Assembly (NCBI GenBank): GCA_020635995.1
Contig: JACJYS010000004.1
Span: forward strand, 186,001-250,000
Reading direction: 5' to 3'
Origin: Chitinophagales bacterium
Lineage (GTDB): Bacteria; Bacteroidota; Bacteroidia; Chitinophagales; UBA8649
DNA: 64,000 nt
The position numbers and the translations under genes were made by a program. How positions within the stretch are numbered: position 1 is the first letter of the stretch; every line of letters starts with the position of its first letter. The notes beneath the pieces were generated by a model, which did not search any database, had not been told where the DNA came from, and saw nothing but the letters and a program-made list of their open reading frames with translations. This document shows positions 18,871 through 27,140 of this stretch, one piece after another.

Positions 18871-19578
18871 AAGACTACAAACTGTAACTCAAATTACCTA
18901 AACGTCCAAAAATTCTACCTCAGAAAATAATTTATTCATATAAAAATTCATTAATAACTATCCGTTGTTATACCAATAATTTATACTTTAAGGTAGCATC
19001 TTGGGACGTTTAAGTAGTTTTAGTTATAATTTATGTTTTTTTTACCTTTGTCTTGACACAAAGGTAACCAAAGGTCAAGACTGTAATCAAAAATACTAAA
19101 ATGCTATAAAACAGACGAGGACAAATTAATGTATGCTCAACTTCATTTTTCCTAAAGTATTTTTACTCGGAGGAGCATACTAATTTGTCTGTTTACTGTT
19201 TTATAATTTCATTCATTTTAGATGTCTGTTTTACATCATTTCTTAACGTATTTTTGATTAAGGTCAGTTAAAAGTGCACCTTAAGTTTGTAAGTGGGGTA
19301 CCCATTAACCGAAAACTCCGTAAAAAATTAAACTGTTTGAAGAACGGAGTGATGAGTTTTTGATTTTTAGGAGTTGAGGTTATAATGGGTCGCTGAAAAC
19401 TTAGTGCGATTCTTTTGTAACTTTTCTACTAAAGAAAAGTTAATGTAAAATACTTCATAGGTATCTTTACGGATAATCAAAATTCATTAATTATTTATAC
19501 ACACTTAATAAAGATATAACACCAAATCCCCTCGTTTATTATAGCCTTTTTTGTATATTGTGGGCAAAATAAATCCCC
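18871..19578. other. 708-bp noncoding region rich in inverted repeats
   Basis: No plausible gene. It holds a perfect 9-bp hairpin at 19043-19066, a large imperfect inverted repeat at 19083-19260 and AT-rich tracts. The base pattern (AAGGTAACCAAAGGTC, ACTTTTCTACTAAAGAAAAGTTA) looks like repeat sequence rather than decayed coding DNA. Confidence 0.6.
19083..19260. repeat. Large imperfect inverted repeat
   Basis: Outer arms GTAATCAAAAATAC (19083-19096) and GTATTTTTGATTA (19248-19260) are complementary; inner arms ACAAATTAATGTATGCTC (19121-19138) and GAGCATACTAATTTGT (19173-19188) pair with a two-base offset. The centre is 34 bases. A perfect hairpin TACCTTTGT/ACAAAGGTA lies just outside at 19043-19066. 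It could be a MITE-like remnant or a structured RNA. Confidence 0.55.
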
Positions 19579-21018
19579 ATGCAAATACCATTAAAAGGAA
19601 GAACAAAAGAAGACATTTTTAAAGATTTAAAAGAAAGAAAATCTAAAGATTTTAATTGGCACAATGGTCGTGCTTTTGCCTCAATTTATGATGCTGGCGA
19701 AGAAGCCAGAAGTGCTATCTATGATGCTTATACTATGTTTCTTACCGATAATTTAGTTGACCCTACCCTTTTCCCAAGCTTAAGAGATATGGAAAATGAA
19801 GTGGTAAATATGTGTGGAAATTTACTGCAAGGCGATGAAAATATATCGGGAACACTAACATCGGGAGGTACAGAAAGCTGTATGCTGGCAGTAAAAACAG
19901 CTAAATTTTACGCTAAAAAGAAAAATCCTAATATACAACCGGAGGTAATATTGCCCTACACTATACATTTTGCTTTTTTAAAAGCTTGCGAGTATTTTGA
20001 CGTAAAACCTGTAATAATTCCTGTAAAAGAAGATTTTAGAGTAGATGTTGAAGCGGTAGAAAAAGCTATTAATGCCAATACGGTTCTTATTGTTGGCTCC
20101 GCTCCTTCTTATGCTTACGGTGCTGTAGATCCTATTGAAGAAATGGGACAAATAGCTAAAAAACACAATGTTTTGTTTCATGTTGATGGTTGCATAGGTG
20201 CTTTTGTAATGGCATTTAACAGAAAAGCAGGTATTCCTACGCCAAAATATGATTTTAGTGTAGAGGGCGTTACTTCCATTTCTATGGATTTGCATAAATA
20301 TGGCTATGCCGCTAAAGGTTGTTCTACCCTACTATTTAAAAATAGCGAAATACGTAAAAGCCAGTTTTTTATTTCTACCAGTTGGACTGGCTACAATGCT
20401 ATTAACTCTACACTTTTAAGCACCAAGCCGGGTGGTCCCATAGCAGGTGCATGGACCGCTTTAAATTATTTTGGCGAAGACGGATACATAAAAATATCGC
20501 AAGATACTATGCTGGCAACGCAAAAGTTTTTAAACGGTGTAAAAGAAATAGACGGTTTTTATATTTTAGGCAATCCCCAAACACCGCTAATATCTTTTGC
20601 CAATAGCAAATATGATGTATTTCAAATAGCTGACGAATTGAAAGCCAGAGGTTGGTTTTTATCGGCACAGTTGAGCTCTGATGTAGCACCTCCCAACTTG
20701 CATTTAACAGTAACTATGGCACAAAGAGGCAAAGAAGATGAGTTTTTAAACGACCTAAAAGAAGCTGTAGAAAAAGTAAAAAAAGGCTATAAATTACGCA
20801 AAATAAAAGATGATGCCACTACTGCTGTGGTAAAACAACTAATGAAAAACATTAGTCCTGAAACTTTGGCTAAAATAACAGAGAAATTAGGCATAAGCGG
20901 TGGCGATGCTCCGGATAAAATGGCATTAGTAAGCCGACTTTTAGACGAATTACCTAAAGAAAAAACAGAACCACTATTACTGGATTTTATGAGTGATTTT
21001 TATAGCTTGAAGAAGTAG
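19579..21018 (+). CDS. PLP-dependent lyase/decarboxylase, sphingosine-1-phosphate lyase-like
   Basis: 479 residues, fold type I PLP enzyme. GTLTSGGTESCMLAVKTAK is the SPL/decarboxylase signature, and SMDLHKYGYAAKGCS (residues 235-249) holds the PLP lysine, Lys240. FHVDGCIGAF gives the ring-stacking and Asp positions. The last ~80 residues, after the core domain, form a helical tail. The closest known type is sphingosine-1-phosphate lyase, and many Bacteroidota make sphingolipids, so sphingoid-base breakdown is possible. A role as an amino-acid decarboxylase cannot be excluded. It stands alone. Confidence 0.8.
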   Translation: MQIPLKGRTKEDIFKDLKERKSKDFNWHNGRAFASIYDAGEEARSAIYDAYTMFLTDNLVDPTLFPSLRDMENEVVNMCGNLLQGDENISGTLTSGGTESCMLAVKTAKFYAKKKNPNIQPEVILPYTIHFAFLKACEYFDVKPVIIPVKEDFRVDVEAVEKAINANTVLIVGSAPSYAYGAVDPIEEMGQIAKKHNVLFHVDGCIGAFVMAFNRKAGIPTPKYDFSVEGVTSISMDLHKYGYAAKGCSTLLFKNSEIRKSQFFISTSWTGYNAINSTLLSTKPGGPIAGAWTALNYFGEDGYIKISQDTMLATQKFLNGVKEIDGFYILGNPQTPLISFANSKYDVFQIADELKARGWFLSAQLSSDVAPPNLHLTVTMAQRGKEDEFLNDLKEAVEKVKKGYKLRKIKDDATTAVVKQLMKNISPETLAKITEKLGISGGDAPDKMALVSRLLDELPKEKTEPLLLDFMSDFYSLKK

Positions 21019-21189
21019 TTATAATATTACTCACTTTTACCCATAGAAACTTAAATTCTTTGAATTAAAAAATAAAGTAAAATTCAAAATAACCTATACC
21101 ATTTTAGATTTCATGCTGTTAGATTAATACCTCAGTGATACCCATGTTTGTAATACACGTAGCTAATATATGTGCAAACAAATTTTCAC

Positions 21190-21197
21190 TAACTTTG
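21190..21197 (+). promoter_or_regulatory. Candidate -7 element TAACTTTG upstream of the GH3 gene
   Basis: TAACTTTG matches TAnnTTTG and ends only 4 bases before the GTG start at 21202, which would give a leaderless message. No clear -33 TTTG is seen at the right distance. Confidence 0.35.
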
Positions 21198-21201
21198 AAA
21201 C

Positions 21202-22704
21202 GTGTCAGTCGTTTCATCTTTTATACAATTAGTGGCTAACTATTTTATACAAAAACAGTATAAAATACATAATAATGGTATTGAGGTGCAAAAAAAAGTA
21301 CTAAAAAAATTAATAAAACAAGCTCAAAACACTCACTTCGGCAAAGAACATAGCTTTGATACTATCTCAAACTATGAAGATTATAAAGCGAAAGTTCCTT
21401 TAAACAGCTACGAAAATTTAAAGAAATATATAGAAGAAATAGCAAAAGGAAAGCAACAAGTTTTGTGGAATGCTAAAACCATTTACTTTGCCAAAACCAG
21501 TGGCACTACCAGCGGAACTAAGTATATTCCCATAACTAAGGATTCTATAAAAAACCACATATCCGCTGCCAGAAACAGCTTGTTTGCCTATGTGGCAGAA
21601 ACAGGAAATGCCGATTTTTTTACCAAGAAAATGATTTTTTTGCAAGGCAGCCCAGAGCTTGAAATGTATGGCAAAATAAAAACAGGACGATTATCGGGTA
21701 TTGTGTATCATCATGTGCCTTTTTGGCTGCTACGAAACCGAAAACCAAGCTACGAAACAAACTGCATAGAAGATTGGGAGCAAAAAGTGGACACCATTGT
21801 AAACGAAACTTACATGGAAAACATGAGTCTTTTAAGCGGTATTCCGCCTTGGTGTATGCAGTATTTTGAAAAACTTTTGGCAAAAACAAATAAAGAAAAT
21901 TTAAAACAACTTTTCCCAAGCCTGCAATTATATGTTTACGGTGGTTTAAACTACGAACCCTACAAAGAAAAAATGGATAAACTGCTGGGCGAAAATGTAG
22001 ATAAAATAGAAACCTATCCGGCTTCGGAAGGATTTTTTGCCTATCAAGATTCACAAAAAGAAAAAGGTTTGCTTTTAAATATTGATTCGGGTATTTTTTA
22101 TGAATTTATCCATGTTGAAGATTATTTGCAAGACAAAATGAATAGAATTTGCCTAAAAGATGTGGACTTTAATACGCAATATGTTTTAGTAGTTAGCAGC
22201 AATGCCGGCTTGTGGGCGTATGATACAGGCGATACTGTGAAATTTGTTTCATTAAAACCCTACAGAATTGTTGTAACGGGGCGTGTAAAACATTTTATTT
22301 CTGCTTTTGGCGAGCATGTAATTCAAGAAGAAGTAGAAAAAGCCATAGAAATCATGTCAAAACAGTTTAATGCAAGTGTTGTAGAATTTACGGTAGCTCC
22401 TTTTGTAGGTACAGAAAATAAAAAATCTTATCACGAGTGGTTTATAGAATTTACCGATTTGGACATAAATACCAATAAAATAGCTTCATTTTTAGATGAA
22501 AGCATTCAAGAGCAAAATATTTACTATAAAGATTTGCGAGAGAATGGCATACTTAAAGAAGCGAAAATTAGTGTAGTTGAAAACGGAGGTTTTGAGCAGT
22601 ACTTTAAGTTAAAAGGAAAACTGGGCGGACAAAACAAAGTGCAACACTTAGCCAATAACAGAGAACTGGCAAAAGTGCTACAGCATTATGTAAAAAACGG
22701 TTAA
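21202..22704 (+). CDS. GH3-family acyl-adenylating enzyme
   Basis: 500 residues with a GTG start. The adenylation signature YFAKTSGTTSGTKYIPIT (about residues 94-111) and LYVYGGLNYEPY ... YPASEGFFAY ... LWAYDTGDTVKFVS follow the order of the GH3 auxin-responsive family, which joins carboxylic acids to amino acids through acyl-adenylates in plants. Bacterial substrates are unknown. The N-terminus aligns from the GTG with what I remember of Bacteroidota homologues, so I keep this start. It is 53 bp upstream of rseP on the same strand. Confidence 0.88.
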   Translation: MSVVSSFIQLVANYFIQKQYKIHNNGIEVQKKVLKKLIKQAQNTHFGKEHSFDTISNYEDYKAKVPLNSYENLKKYIEEIAKGKQQVLWNAKTIYFAKTSGTTSGTKYIPITKDSIKNHISAARNSLFAYVAETGNADFFTKKMIFLQGSPELEMYGKIKTGRLSGIVYHHVPFWLLRNRKPSYETNCIEDWEQKVDTIVNETYMENMSLLSGIPPWCMQYFEKLLAKTNKENLKQLFPSLQLYVYGGLNYEPYKEKMDKLLGENVDKIETYPASEGFFAYQDSQKEKGLLLNIDSGIFYEFIHVEDYLQDKMNRICLKDVDFNTQYVLVVSSNAGLWAYDTGDTVKFVSLKPYRIVVTGRVKHFISAFGEHVIQEEVEKAIEIMSKQFNASVVEFTVAPFVGTENKKSYHEWFIEFTDLDINTNKIASFLDESIQEQNIYYKDLRENGILKEAKISVVENGGFEQYFKLKGKLGGQNKVQHLANNRELAKVLQHYVKNG

Positions 22705-22756
22705 TTTACTGTTAATATGCTTTATTTTTCGTAATCTTGCACTCTTAAATTAAACT

Positions 22757-24106
22757 ATGGAGTTATTTGTAACCTTAGTCCAATTTTTTGCAGGTTTATC
22801 TATTTTAATTATTCTGCATGAAGCCGGACATTTTTTTGCAGCTAAATTTTTTGGTGTTAGAGTAGAAAAATTCTACTTATTTTTTGATTTCTTGTTCCCT
22901 TTTCCAGATGTAGCTAAGTTTGCTTTGATTAAAAAACAAATAGGCGAAACCGAATACGGTATCGGCTGGTTTCCTTTTGGTGGCTATGTGCAAATGAGCG
23001 GTATTATGGACGAAAGTATGGACAAAGAAGCCTTGGAGCAACCTGTTCAATCCTACGAATTTAGAGCCAAGCCGGCTTGGCAGCGTCTTATTATTTTGCT
23101 GGGCGGAATAATAGTAAATGTTTTGGTAGCCTTTTTCATGTATTCATTAGTGGCAGGTATTTGGGGCGATTCTTATTTAAAAGTTGACGACCAACCTTAT
23201 GGTATTTATGTAGATTCTTTAGGAGCTTCTATCGGTTTGCAAAATGGAGATATTATTACCCAAGTAAATGGGAAAGATATAGACGATGCCGCTAAAGTAA
23301 AAATTGACATGCTTTTTAATCTTGCCGATAATATTACTTATGTAAGAAATGGCGAAAGCCATAAAATAGAGGGCATTAGTAAAGATTTTTATAAATATTA
23401 TATGGACAATGCCGACAAGGTGTTATTGTTTGAAACTGCCGCTAAAAGTGTAATAGACAGTATTACAAGTGAAACATTAAAAGCATCAGGTGCTCAAGCA
23501 GGCGACCAAATAATAGAATTTGAAGGCAAACCAATAGCTTATCATCAAGATTTACTACTTGCAAAAAGAGGATATGGCGATAAAGATGTTGATTTTAAAG
23601 TATTGAGAGGTGCAGATACATTAGCTTTAACTACTCATCTTTCTGAAAATGGCTTGTTTGGATTTAGCACCAGCACGGATGAATATAAAATAACCACCAA
23701 AAAATACAGCTTTTTTGGAGCATTAATCAGAGGTCCTCAAAAAACATGGGAAACCCTAATGTTTTATATAGGACAGTTTAAATTAATATTTGACAAAGAT
23801 GTAAAAGGATACAAACAGATAGGTGGTTTTGGTACTATAGCCAAGTTCTATTCTGGAGGATTTTCGTGGTATGCTTTTTTAAATAAAACAGCTTTTATAT
23901 CTATAATATTAGCTTTTATGAATTTGCTACCCATACCCGCTTTAGACGGTGGGCATGCCATGTTTACTATATATGAAATGATATTTAGAAAACCACCACC
24001 TGAAAAATTTATGTATTATGCACAAATGGCAGGTATGGCATTTTTATTTGCACTGCTTATATATGCAAATGGCAATGATATTTTCCGCTGGTTGTTTGGT
24101 AATTAA
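22757..24106 (+). CDS. rseP: Site-2 protease RseP (M50 zinc metalloprotease)
   Basis: 449 residues, full length. The zinc motif HEAGH is at residues 21-25 in the first membrane helix, and the third ligand lies in NLLPIPALDGGHAMF near the C-terminus. Two PDZ-like regions (around GDIITQVNGKDI and GDQIIEFEGKPI) sit between membrane segments. It cleaves anti-sigma factors or signal peptides within the inner membrane. The tRNA-Leu gene follows 40 bp later. Confidence 0.95.
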   Translation: MELFVTLVQFFAGLSILIILHEAGHFFAAKFFGVRVEKFYLFFDFLFPFPDVAKFALIKKQIGETEYGIGWFPFGGYVQMSGIMDESMDKEALEQPVQSYEFRAKPAWQRLIILLGGIIVNVLVAFFMYSLVAGIWGDSYLKVDDQPYGIYVDSLGASIGLQNGDIITQVNGKDIDDAAKVKIDMLFNLADNITYVRNGESHKIEGISKDFYKYYMDNADKVLLFETAAKSVIDSITSETLKASGAQAGDQIIEFEGKPIAYHQDLLLAKRGYGDKDVDFKVLRGADTLALTTHLSENGLFGFSTSTDEYKITTKKYSFFGALIRGPQKTWETLMFYIGQFKLIFDKDVKGYKQIGGFGTIAKFYSGGFSWYAFLNKTAFISIILAFMNLLPIPALDGGHAMFTIYEMIFRKPPPEKFMYYAQMAGMAFLFALLIYANGNDIFRWLFGN

Positions 24107-24146
24107 ATAAAAACAAACTTATCTTTACGTTCCGTTTATAAAAACT

Positions 24147-24230
24147 GCCCGAATGGCGGAATTGGTAGACGCGCTGGATTCAAAATCCAGTTCTAGCAAT
24201 AGAGTGCCGGTTCGACCCCGGCTTCGGGTA
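24147..24230 (+). tRNA. tRNA-Leu (anticodon CAA)
   Basis: 84 bases. Acceptor arm GCCCGAA pairs with TTCGGGT; anticodon stem CTGGA/TCCAG encloses TTCAAAA with anticodon CAA; a long variable arm is present and the T arm is GCCGG-TTCGACC-CCGGC. The 3' CCA is not encoded. A terminator follows directly. Confidence 0.95.
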
Positions 24231-24238
24231 CTTTAATT

Positions 24239-24278
24239 AAAGCCTAAAATATTAATAACCAATATTTTAGGCTTTTTA
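24239..24278 (+). terminator. Rho-independent terminator after tRNA-Leu
   Basis: A perfect 15-bp stem AAAGCCTAAAATATT / AATATTTTAGGCTTT with a 7-base loop and a following T tract, 8 bases after the tRNA end. Confidence 0.9.
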
Positions 24279-24302
24279 TTTTCTACGTTTACCAACATAA
24301 CA

Positions 24303-24427
24303 CCAATTGTCAACACAAAATAGTCTAATCTATTTGGTGTTTTACAATGGCAAATGCCGATAGAGCAATATATTTAGTACAATAAGGCACAACCGAAATT
24401 GGACTATTATATATTCCTAATCGGTAT
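24303..24427 (+). repeat. Dispersed AT-rich repeat, copy b (composite)
   Basis: 24303-24323 (CCAATTGTCAACACAAAATAG) recurs at 53577-53597, and 24367-24427 (TTTAGTACAATAAGGCA ... CCTAATCGGTAT) recurs at 34563-34623. It is the longest copy in the window. Confidence 0.6.
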
Positions 24428-24516
24428 TATACTAATCCTTAATTCAGAATAGTCTAAAATGTTTTGAATTTAACAAACAAATCCCAAAGTACTATTCCTG
24501 CACTTACCGATATATT
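24427..24516 (-). pseudogene. Duplicated 3' end of the TrmH-family gene (left bracket of island)
   Basis: About 90 bases match 27271-27360 with very few changes. On the minus strand the copy still reads ISVSAGIVLWDLFVKFKTF-stop, the last ~19 codons of the gene at 27298-27834 with one Val-to-Thr change. The intact gene lies 2.84 kb to the right, so this is a fragment left at the far edge of the inserted region. Confidence 0.8.
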
Positions 24517-24546
24517 TCCTTGTGGTTGGTGTTATCACCGTGCCAC
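24515..24546 (+). repeat. REP-like hairpin, diverged copy
   Basis: TTTCCTTGTGGTTGGTG ... ATCACCGTGCCAC matches 27003-27033 with a few changes; hairpin GGTGTTATCACC. It abuts the duplicated TrmH fragment. Confidence 0.55.
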
Positions 24547-24727
24547 TCCACTATTGCATCACACTGCCCCGTTTGTCATATTGAACCTGCCTGCGGCAAG
24601 CAGGCGAAGTGAAATATCCACCTTGTATGAAGAGCTAAACTTCCCAAAAAAAAAGATAGATTTCTTCCGCCAGCTGGCGGATCTAAATGACAGTGAGTGG
24701 GGGATTTCCGTGCTGTCAGAAGCTACT

Positions 24728-24760
24728 TTTCCCTGTGGTCGGCATCCCTGCCGATTCCAC
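24728..24760 (+). repeat. REP hairpin upstream of the RAYT gene
   Basis: The core CGGCATCCCTGCCG (24740-24753) folds as a 5-bp stem with a TCCC loop, preceded by TTCCCTGTGGT. An inverted copy lies after the transposase gene at 25311-25324. Confidence 0.75.
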
Positions 24761-24790
24761 TTATTCCGCTTTTAAACGTATCTTTAAGCA

Positions 24791-25291
24791 ATGTATTTCT
24801 TTACAGCTACAGCGAAGGATTGGAAAAACCTTTTTGAAGATGACGAGATAAAAATTATACTTCTTCAATCTATGGAGTGGTTGGTGACAAATAAAAAAGT
24901 TCAAATACACGCCTTTGTTATTATGCCAAATCATGTTCATATTTTATGGACACATTTAGATGAAACGTATGATATTGGAGCGAGTTTCAAAAGTTTTACC
25001 GCTTCTATGATTAGAAAATATTTGGTTAAACACAACAAACTAAAATTAAATTTGTATATTTCTACTCAAAATGATAGAGAATATCAATTTTGGAAAAGAC
25101 GTTCTAAAACTATAGAAATGCAAAACAGGATAATAGCAGCTCAAAAGGTAGATTATATACACAAAAACCCTTTGCAAGAAAAGTGGAAGTTGGCAGCATT
25201 GCCAGAAGATTACCAATATTCTTCTGCTAGTTTTTATTTACAAGATAAGTCCAGGTTTGGCTTTTTAACAAGATATGAAGATTGGATTTGA
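24791..25291 (+). mobile_element. REP-associated tyrosine transposase (RAYT, IS200-like)
   Basis: 166-residue coding sequence. The HUH motif lies in HAFVIMPNHVHILW (two His in HVH), with the catalytic Tyr region near VDYIHKNPLQEKW and the ending PEDYQYSSASFY, all typical of the Y1 transposase family TnpA_REP. Such proteins nick single-stranded hairpins and are thought to have spread REP sequences. Inverted REP hairpins flank it 38 bp upstream and 19 bp downstream, and at least three more copies lie within 9 kb. The upstream frame offers no better start. The gene looks intact. Confidence 0.9.
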
Positions 25292-25299
25292 TATACTAA

Positions 25300-25335
25300 A
25301 GGAAATGGTACGGCAGGGATGCCGACCATAGGAAA
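25300..25335 (-). repeat. REP hairpin downstream of the RAYT gene (inverted)
   Basis: CGGCAGGGATGCCG (25311-25324) is the reverse complement of the upstream REP core, within GGTA...GACCATAGGAAAAG. Confidence 0.75.
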
Positions 25336-25342
25336 AGTTTGA

Positions 25343-25549
25343 ATTTTAATTTATACATATGAAATTAATTTATTATGTTTTTTTATTACATGGAATTCTA
25401 CTACACTTCAAATAACTATATTTAATGTTACGTCTATAGGGTCTGGTAATGTTGAAAACGGTCCATCTTTTATGCGAAATCCTAGTTATCCATACTACCA
25501 GCCATATACAAACATTAGTCAAACTTTTACATTTAACGTACCAAAATGA
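25343..25549 (+). pseudogene. C-terminal fragment of an unknown gene, truncated at the REP
   Basis: After a stop at 25340-25342, the frame is open to TGA at 25547-25549 but lacks a credible start and begins just past the REP hairpin. The coding-like part reads TWNSTTLQITIFNVTSIGSG ... QTFTFNVPK. Its stop overlaps the ATG of the next gene (ATGA at 25546-25549), the sign of a once-coupled operon. It is best read as the 3' remnant of a larger, probably exported, protein gene replaced by the RAYT unit. Confidence 0.55.
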
Positions 25550-25899
25550 AAAATATTTATTTATTTATATTTCTATTCATGACCATGTGTGCAAAAAAAG
25601 AGTATAAATTATCAGAAATAACAGGTTTATATTATAGGTATTATAATGGGGTAACTTATAAGGATTGTCGCATTAATCTTGATTCTTTAAATTTTTCTCT
25701 AACCGGAAATTGTATTTACTTAAACTCAATTGTAAGTACTGAATTTCATGTTAATAATAACTTGCTATCCCTTAAGCCTGTGGGAAGAAATTATTATACT
25801 TCTTTTAAAATAATTGAAAAAAAAGGGAAATTATTTTTATATAAACCTGTTGAAGAAAATCAAGAATTATATTTTGTAAAAGTTGATGATGATGGATAA
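25546..25899 (+). CDS. Small exported protein, unknown
   Basis: 117 residues. A hydrophobic N-terminus (MKNIYLFIFLFMTMC) ends in a Cys that might be lipidated, though the residue before it is Met, which is unusual for a lipobox. The rest is beta-rich with many Tyr and Asn (ITGLYYRYYNGVTYKDCRIN), perhaps a small lipocalin-like or immunity-type barrel. It overlaps the stop of the truncated upstream frame by ATGA and so was its partner. No family recognised. Confidence 0.65.
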   Translation: MKNIYLFIFLFMTMCAKKEYKLSEITGLYYRYYNGVTYKDCRINLDSLNFSLTGNCIYLNSIVSTEFHVNNNLLSLKPVGRNYYTSFKIIEKKGKLFLYKPVEENQELYFVKVDDDG

Positions 25900-25993
25900 T
25901 GTATTAAAATGGTAATGTATCAGAATGGTTGGTGAAAATATAAAGTATTAAAAATCAGTTTTAAACTAAAATAAAATAGTGAAAATTGGTGTT

Positions 25994-26116
25994 TTTTTCG
26001 CCATGGTGCGTGTCTCACGCAACAATTTTGTAAATTTAAGTGTGGTTTAGAGTTCTCTATGAGAGACCCTAAACAGGGAAAAAGAATGTCGGAAGGAAAC
26101 TTCCGACAGCACTGAA
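25994..26116 (+). repeat. 123-bp structured repeat, copy 1
   Basis: Matches 27141-27263 over 123 bases with only a few substitutions. It can form three hairpins in a row: GCGTGTCTCACGC, CTCTATGAGAG, and TGTCGGAAG-GAAA-CTTCCGACA with a perfect 9-bp stem and a GAAA tetraloop. The two copies are in the same orientation, 1147 bp apart, on either side of the LRR gene and its fragment. Confidence 0.8.
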
Positions 26117-26137
26117 GGCTGTCCTTTACCGTTGTAA

Positions 26138-26779
26138 TTAATATTCATCAAAAGAAACCTTTGATTTATCTACACATTTAGGTATTTTTTTAAACATTTC
26201 ATCATGACTAAAACCTCTTTCAAGCCCAACTAAATTACATATTGATTTATGCAATTTTTGATTCTTAGCATTGTAAAATCGTATTCCTTTTATATTATCA
26301 TTATATGGAAATCGTATTTTTTTAACATTATAGATATCTAAAATTAAAAAATCCAAATTGCTGGGATTGAACAATTTTTTTGGTATTTTTTTAAATTTTG
26401 TATCAATAATTGCAACTTCTGTTAGAGAATCTAATTTTGAAATATCAAATTCTATACCTTCTTGCAGTGGACATATACATCCAAGATGTTTTAAATTTTT
26501 AAATATCTCTATTTCTTTTGGTAAAACTCTAATTTGTAAATCAATTTCTAATACTTCGATATTTTTAAAATTAAAAATATAATCAGGAATTTCCTTTAAC
26601 AATGTATCTCCATAGAGCTCTATGAAAGTTGCTTCCCTGTAACTATTTTGCAAAATTTTATGTGATTCATTTATATAAATTTCATATGTAGTGTCAGGTT
26701 GTTCAATATATAAATATCCATAATTTTGTGCCTTTAAACTAAAATTAACTAAAATCAACATGTATAATATGCTTTTCAT
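26138..26779 (-). CDS. Exported leucine-rich-repeat-like protein
   Basis: 213 residues with a signal peptide (MKSILYMLILVNFSLKA). About four leucine-rich-type units follow, e.g. NFKNIEVLEIDLQIRVLPKE, FKNLKHLGCICPL, LDSLTEVAIIDTKFKKIPKK and PSNLDFLILDIYNVKKI. Such proteins mediate protein contacts. No sorting domain is present, so it is probably periplasmic. It lies two bases after the stop of a truncated frame (26782) on the same strand, as if it had been the second gene of an operon. Its partner may be the intact form of that fragment. Confidence 0.75.
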   Translation of the reverse strand: MKSILYMLILVNFSLKAQNYGYLYIEQPDTTYEIYINESHKILQNSYREATFIELYGDTLLKEIPDYIFNFKNIEVLEIDLQIRVLPKEIEIFKNLKHLGCICPLQEGIEFDISKLDSLTEVAIIDTKFKKIPKKLFNPSNLDFLILDIYNVKKIRFPYNDNIKGIRFYNAKNQKLHKSICNLVGLERGFSHDEMFKKIPKCVDKSKVSFDEY

Positions 26780-27001
26780 AATTATCTTCTATAAGGTGTC
26801 ATAAAATTATTAAAAGAAATTCTTTGCTTTTCAACAGTCCCACGATTATTACCAAAATATCCTAAAACAGTTTGTCCAAAACTTGTTTGTTTACCATTAA
26901 CACTGAAATAACTGCCATTATCTGTAACAGAAAAATTTTCATTTGCATACCCATAATATTCACTTTTTGGCATTGGTACGTTATTAGAATCAACTATCTC
27001 A

Positions 27002-27033
27002 TTTTCCTTGTGGTCGGTCTTATGACCGTACCA
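27002..27033 (+). repeat. REP-like hairpin
   Basis: TTTTCCTTGTGGTCGG then TCTTATGACCGTACCAC; GGTCGGT pairs with GACCGTACC imperfectly. Closely related to 24515-24546. Confidence 0.6.
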
Positions 27034-27045
27034 CGTCCCCATACT

Positions 27046-27059
27046 CGGCATCCCTGCCG
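27046..27059 (+). repeat. REP hairpin core
   Basis: CGGCATCCCTGCCG, identical to the cores flanking the RAYT gene, 12 bases after the preceding REP-like hairpin. Confidence 0.7.
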
Positions 27060-27140
27060 ATTTCCATATCTTTATTATACTCATAACCCAAATGTAAGGA
27101 ATATTTTTGATGCTTTATACTTAAAAATGTCAGAAGAAAA

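Larger units (their letters stand above)
24231..24790. other. Noncoding and repeat DNA between tRNA-Leu and the RAYT gene
   Basis: It contains the tRNA terminator, a dispersed AT-rich repeat (24303-24427), the duplicated 3' end of the TrmH-family gene (24427-24516), a REP-type hairpin directly abutting it (24515-24546), further short hairpins (CCTGCCTGCGGCAAGCAGG, CCGCCAGCTGGCGG) and a REP at 24740-24753. The open frame through it is not a gene. Confidence 0.7.
26782..27084 (-). pseudogene. Fragment of an unknown gene, 5' part replaced by REP sequence
   Basis: The open frame is 100 codons, but its first ~28 codons cross two REP hairpins (27002-27033 and 27046-27059), so the N-terminus is REP-encoded. 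The gene-like part starts near 27000 and reads SEYYGYANENFSVTDNG ... GQTVLGYFGNNRGTVEKQ ... FMTPYRR. This is probably the 3' end of a larger exported or toxin-type protein. It mirrors the fragment at 25343-25549: both are cut at a REP and both precede an intact small gene. Confidence 0.55.

Noticed and set aside
24464..24775. 103-codon plus-strand open frame beside the RAYT gene
   Set aside because: It runs antisense through the duplicated TrmH fragment and then through REP and hairpin sequence; its start is identical to a shadow frame inside the intact TrmH gene.
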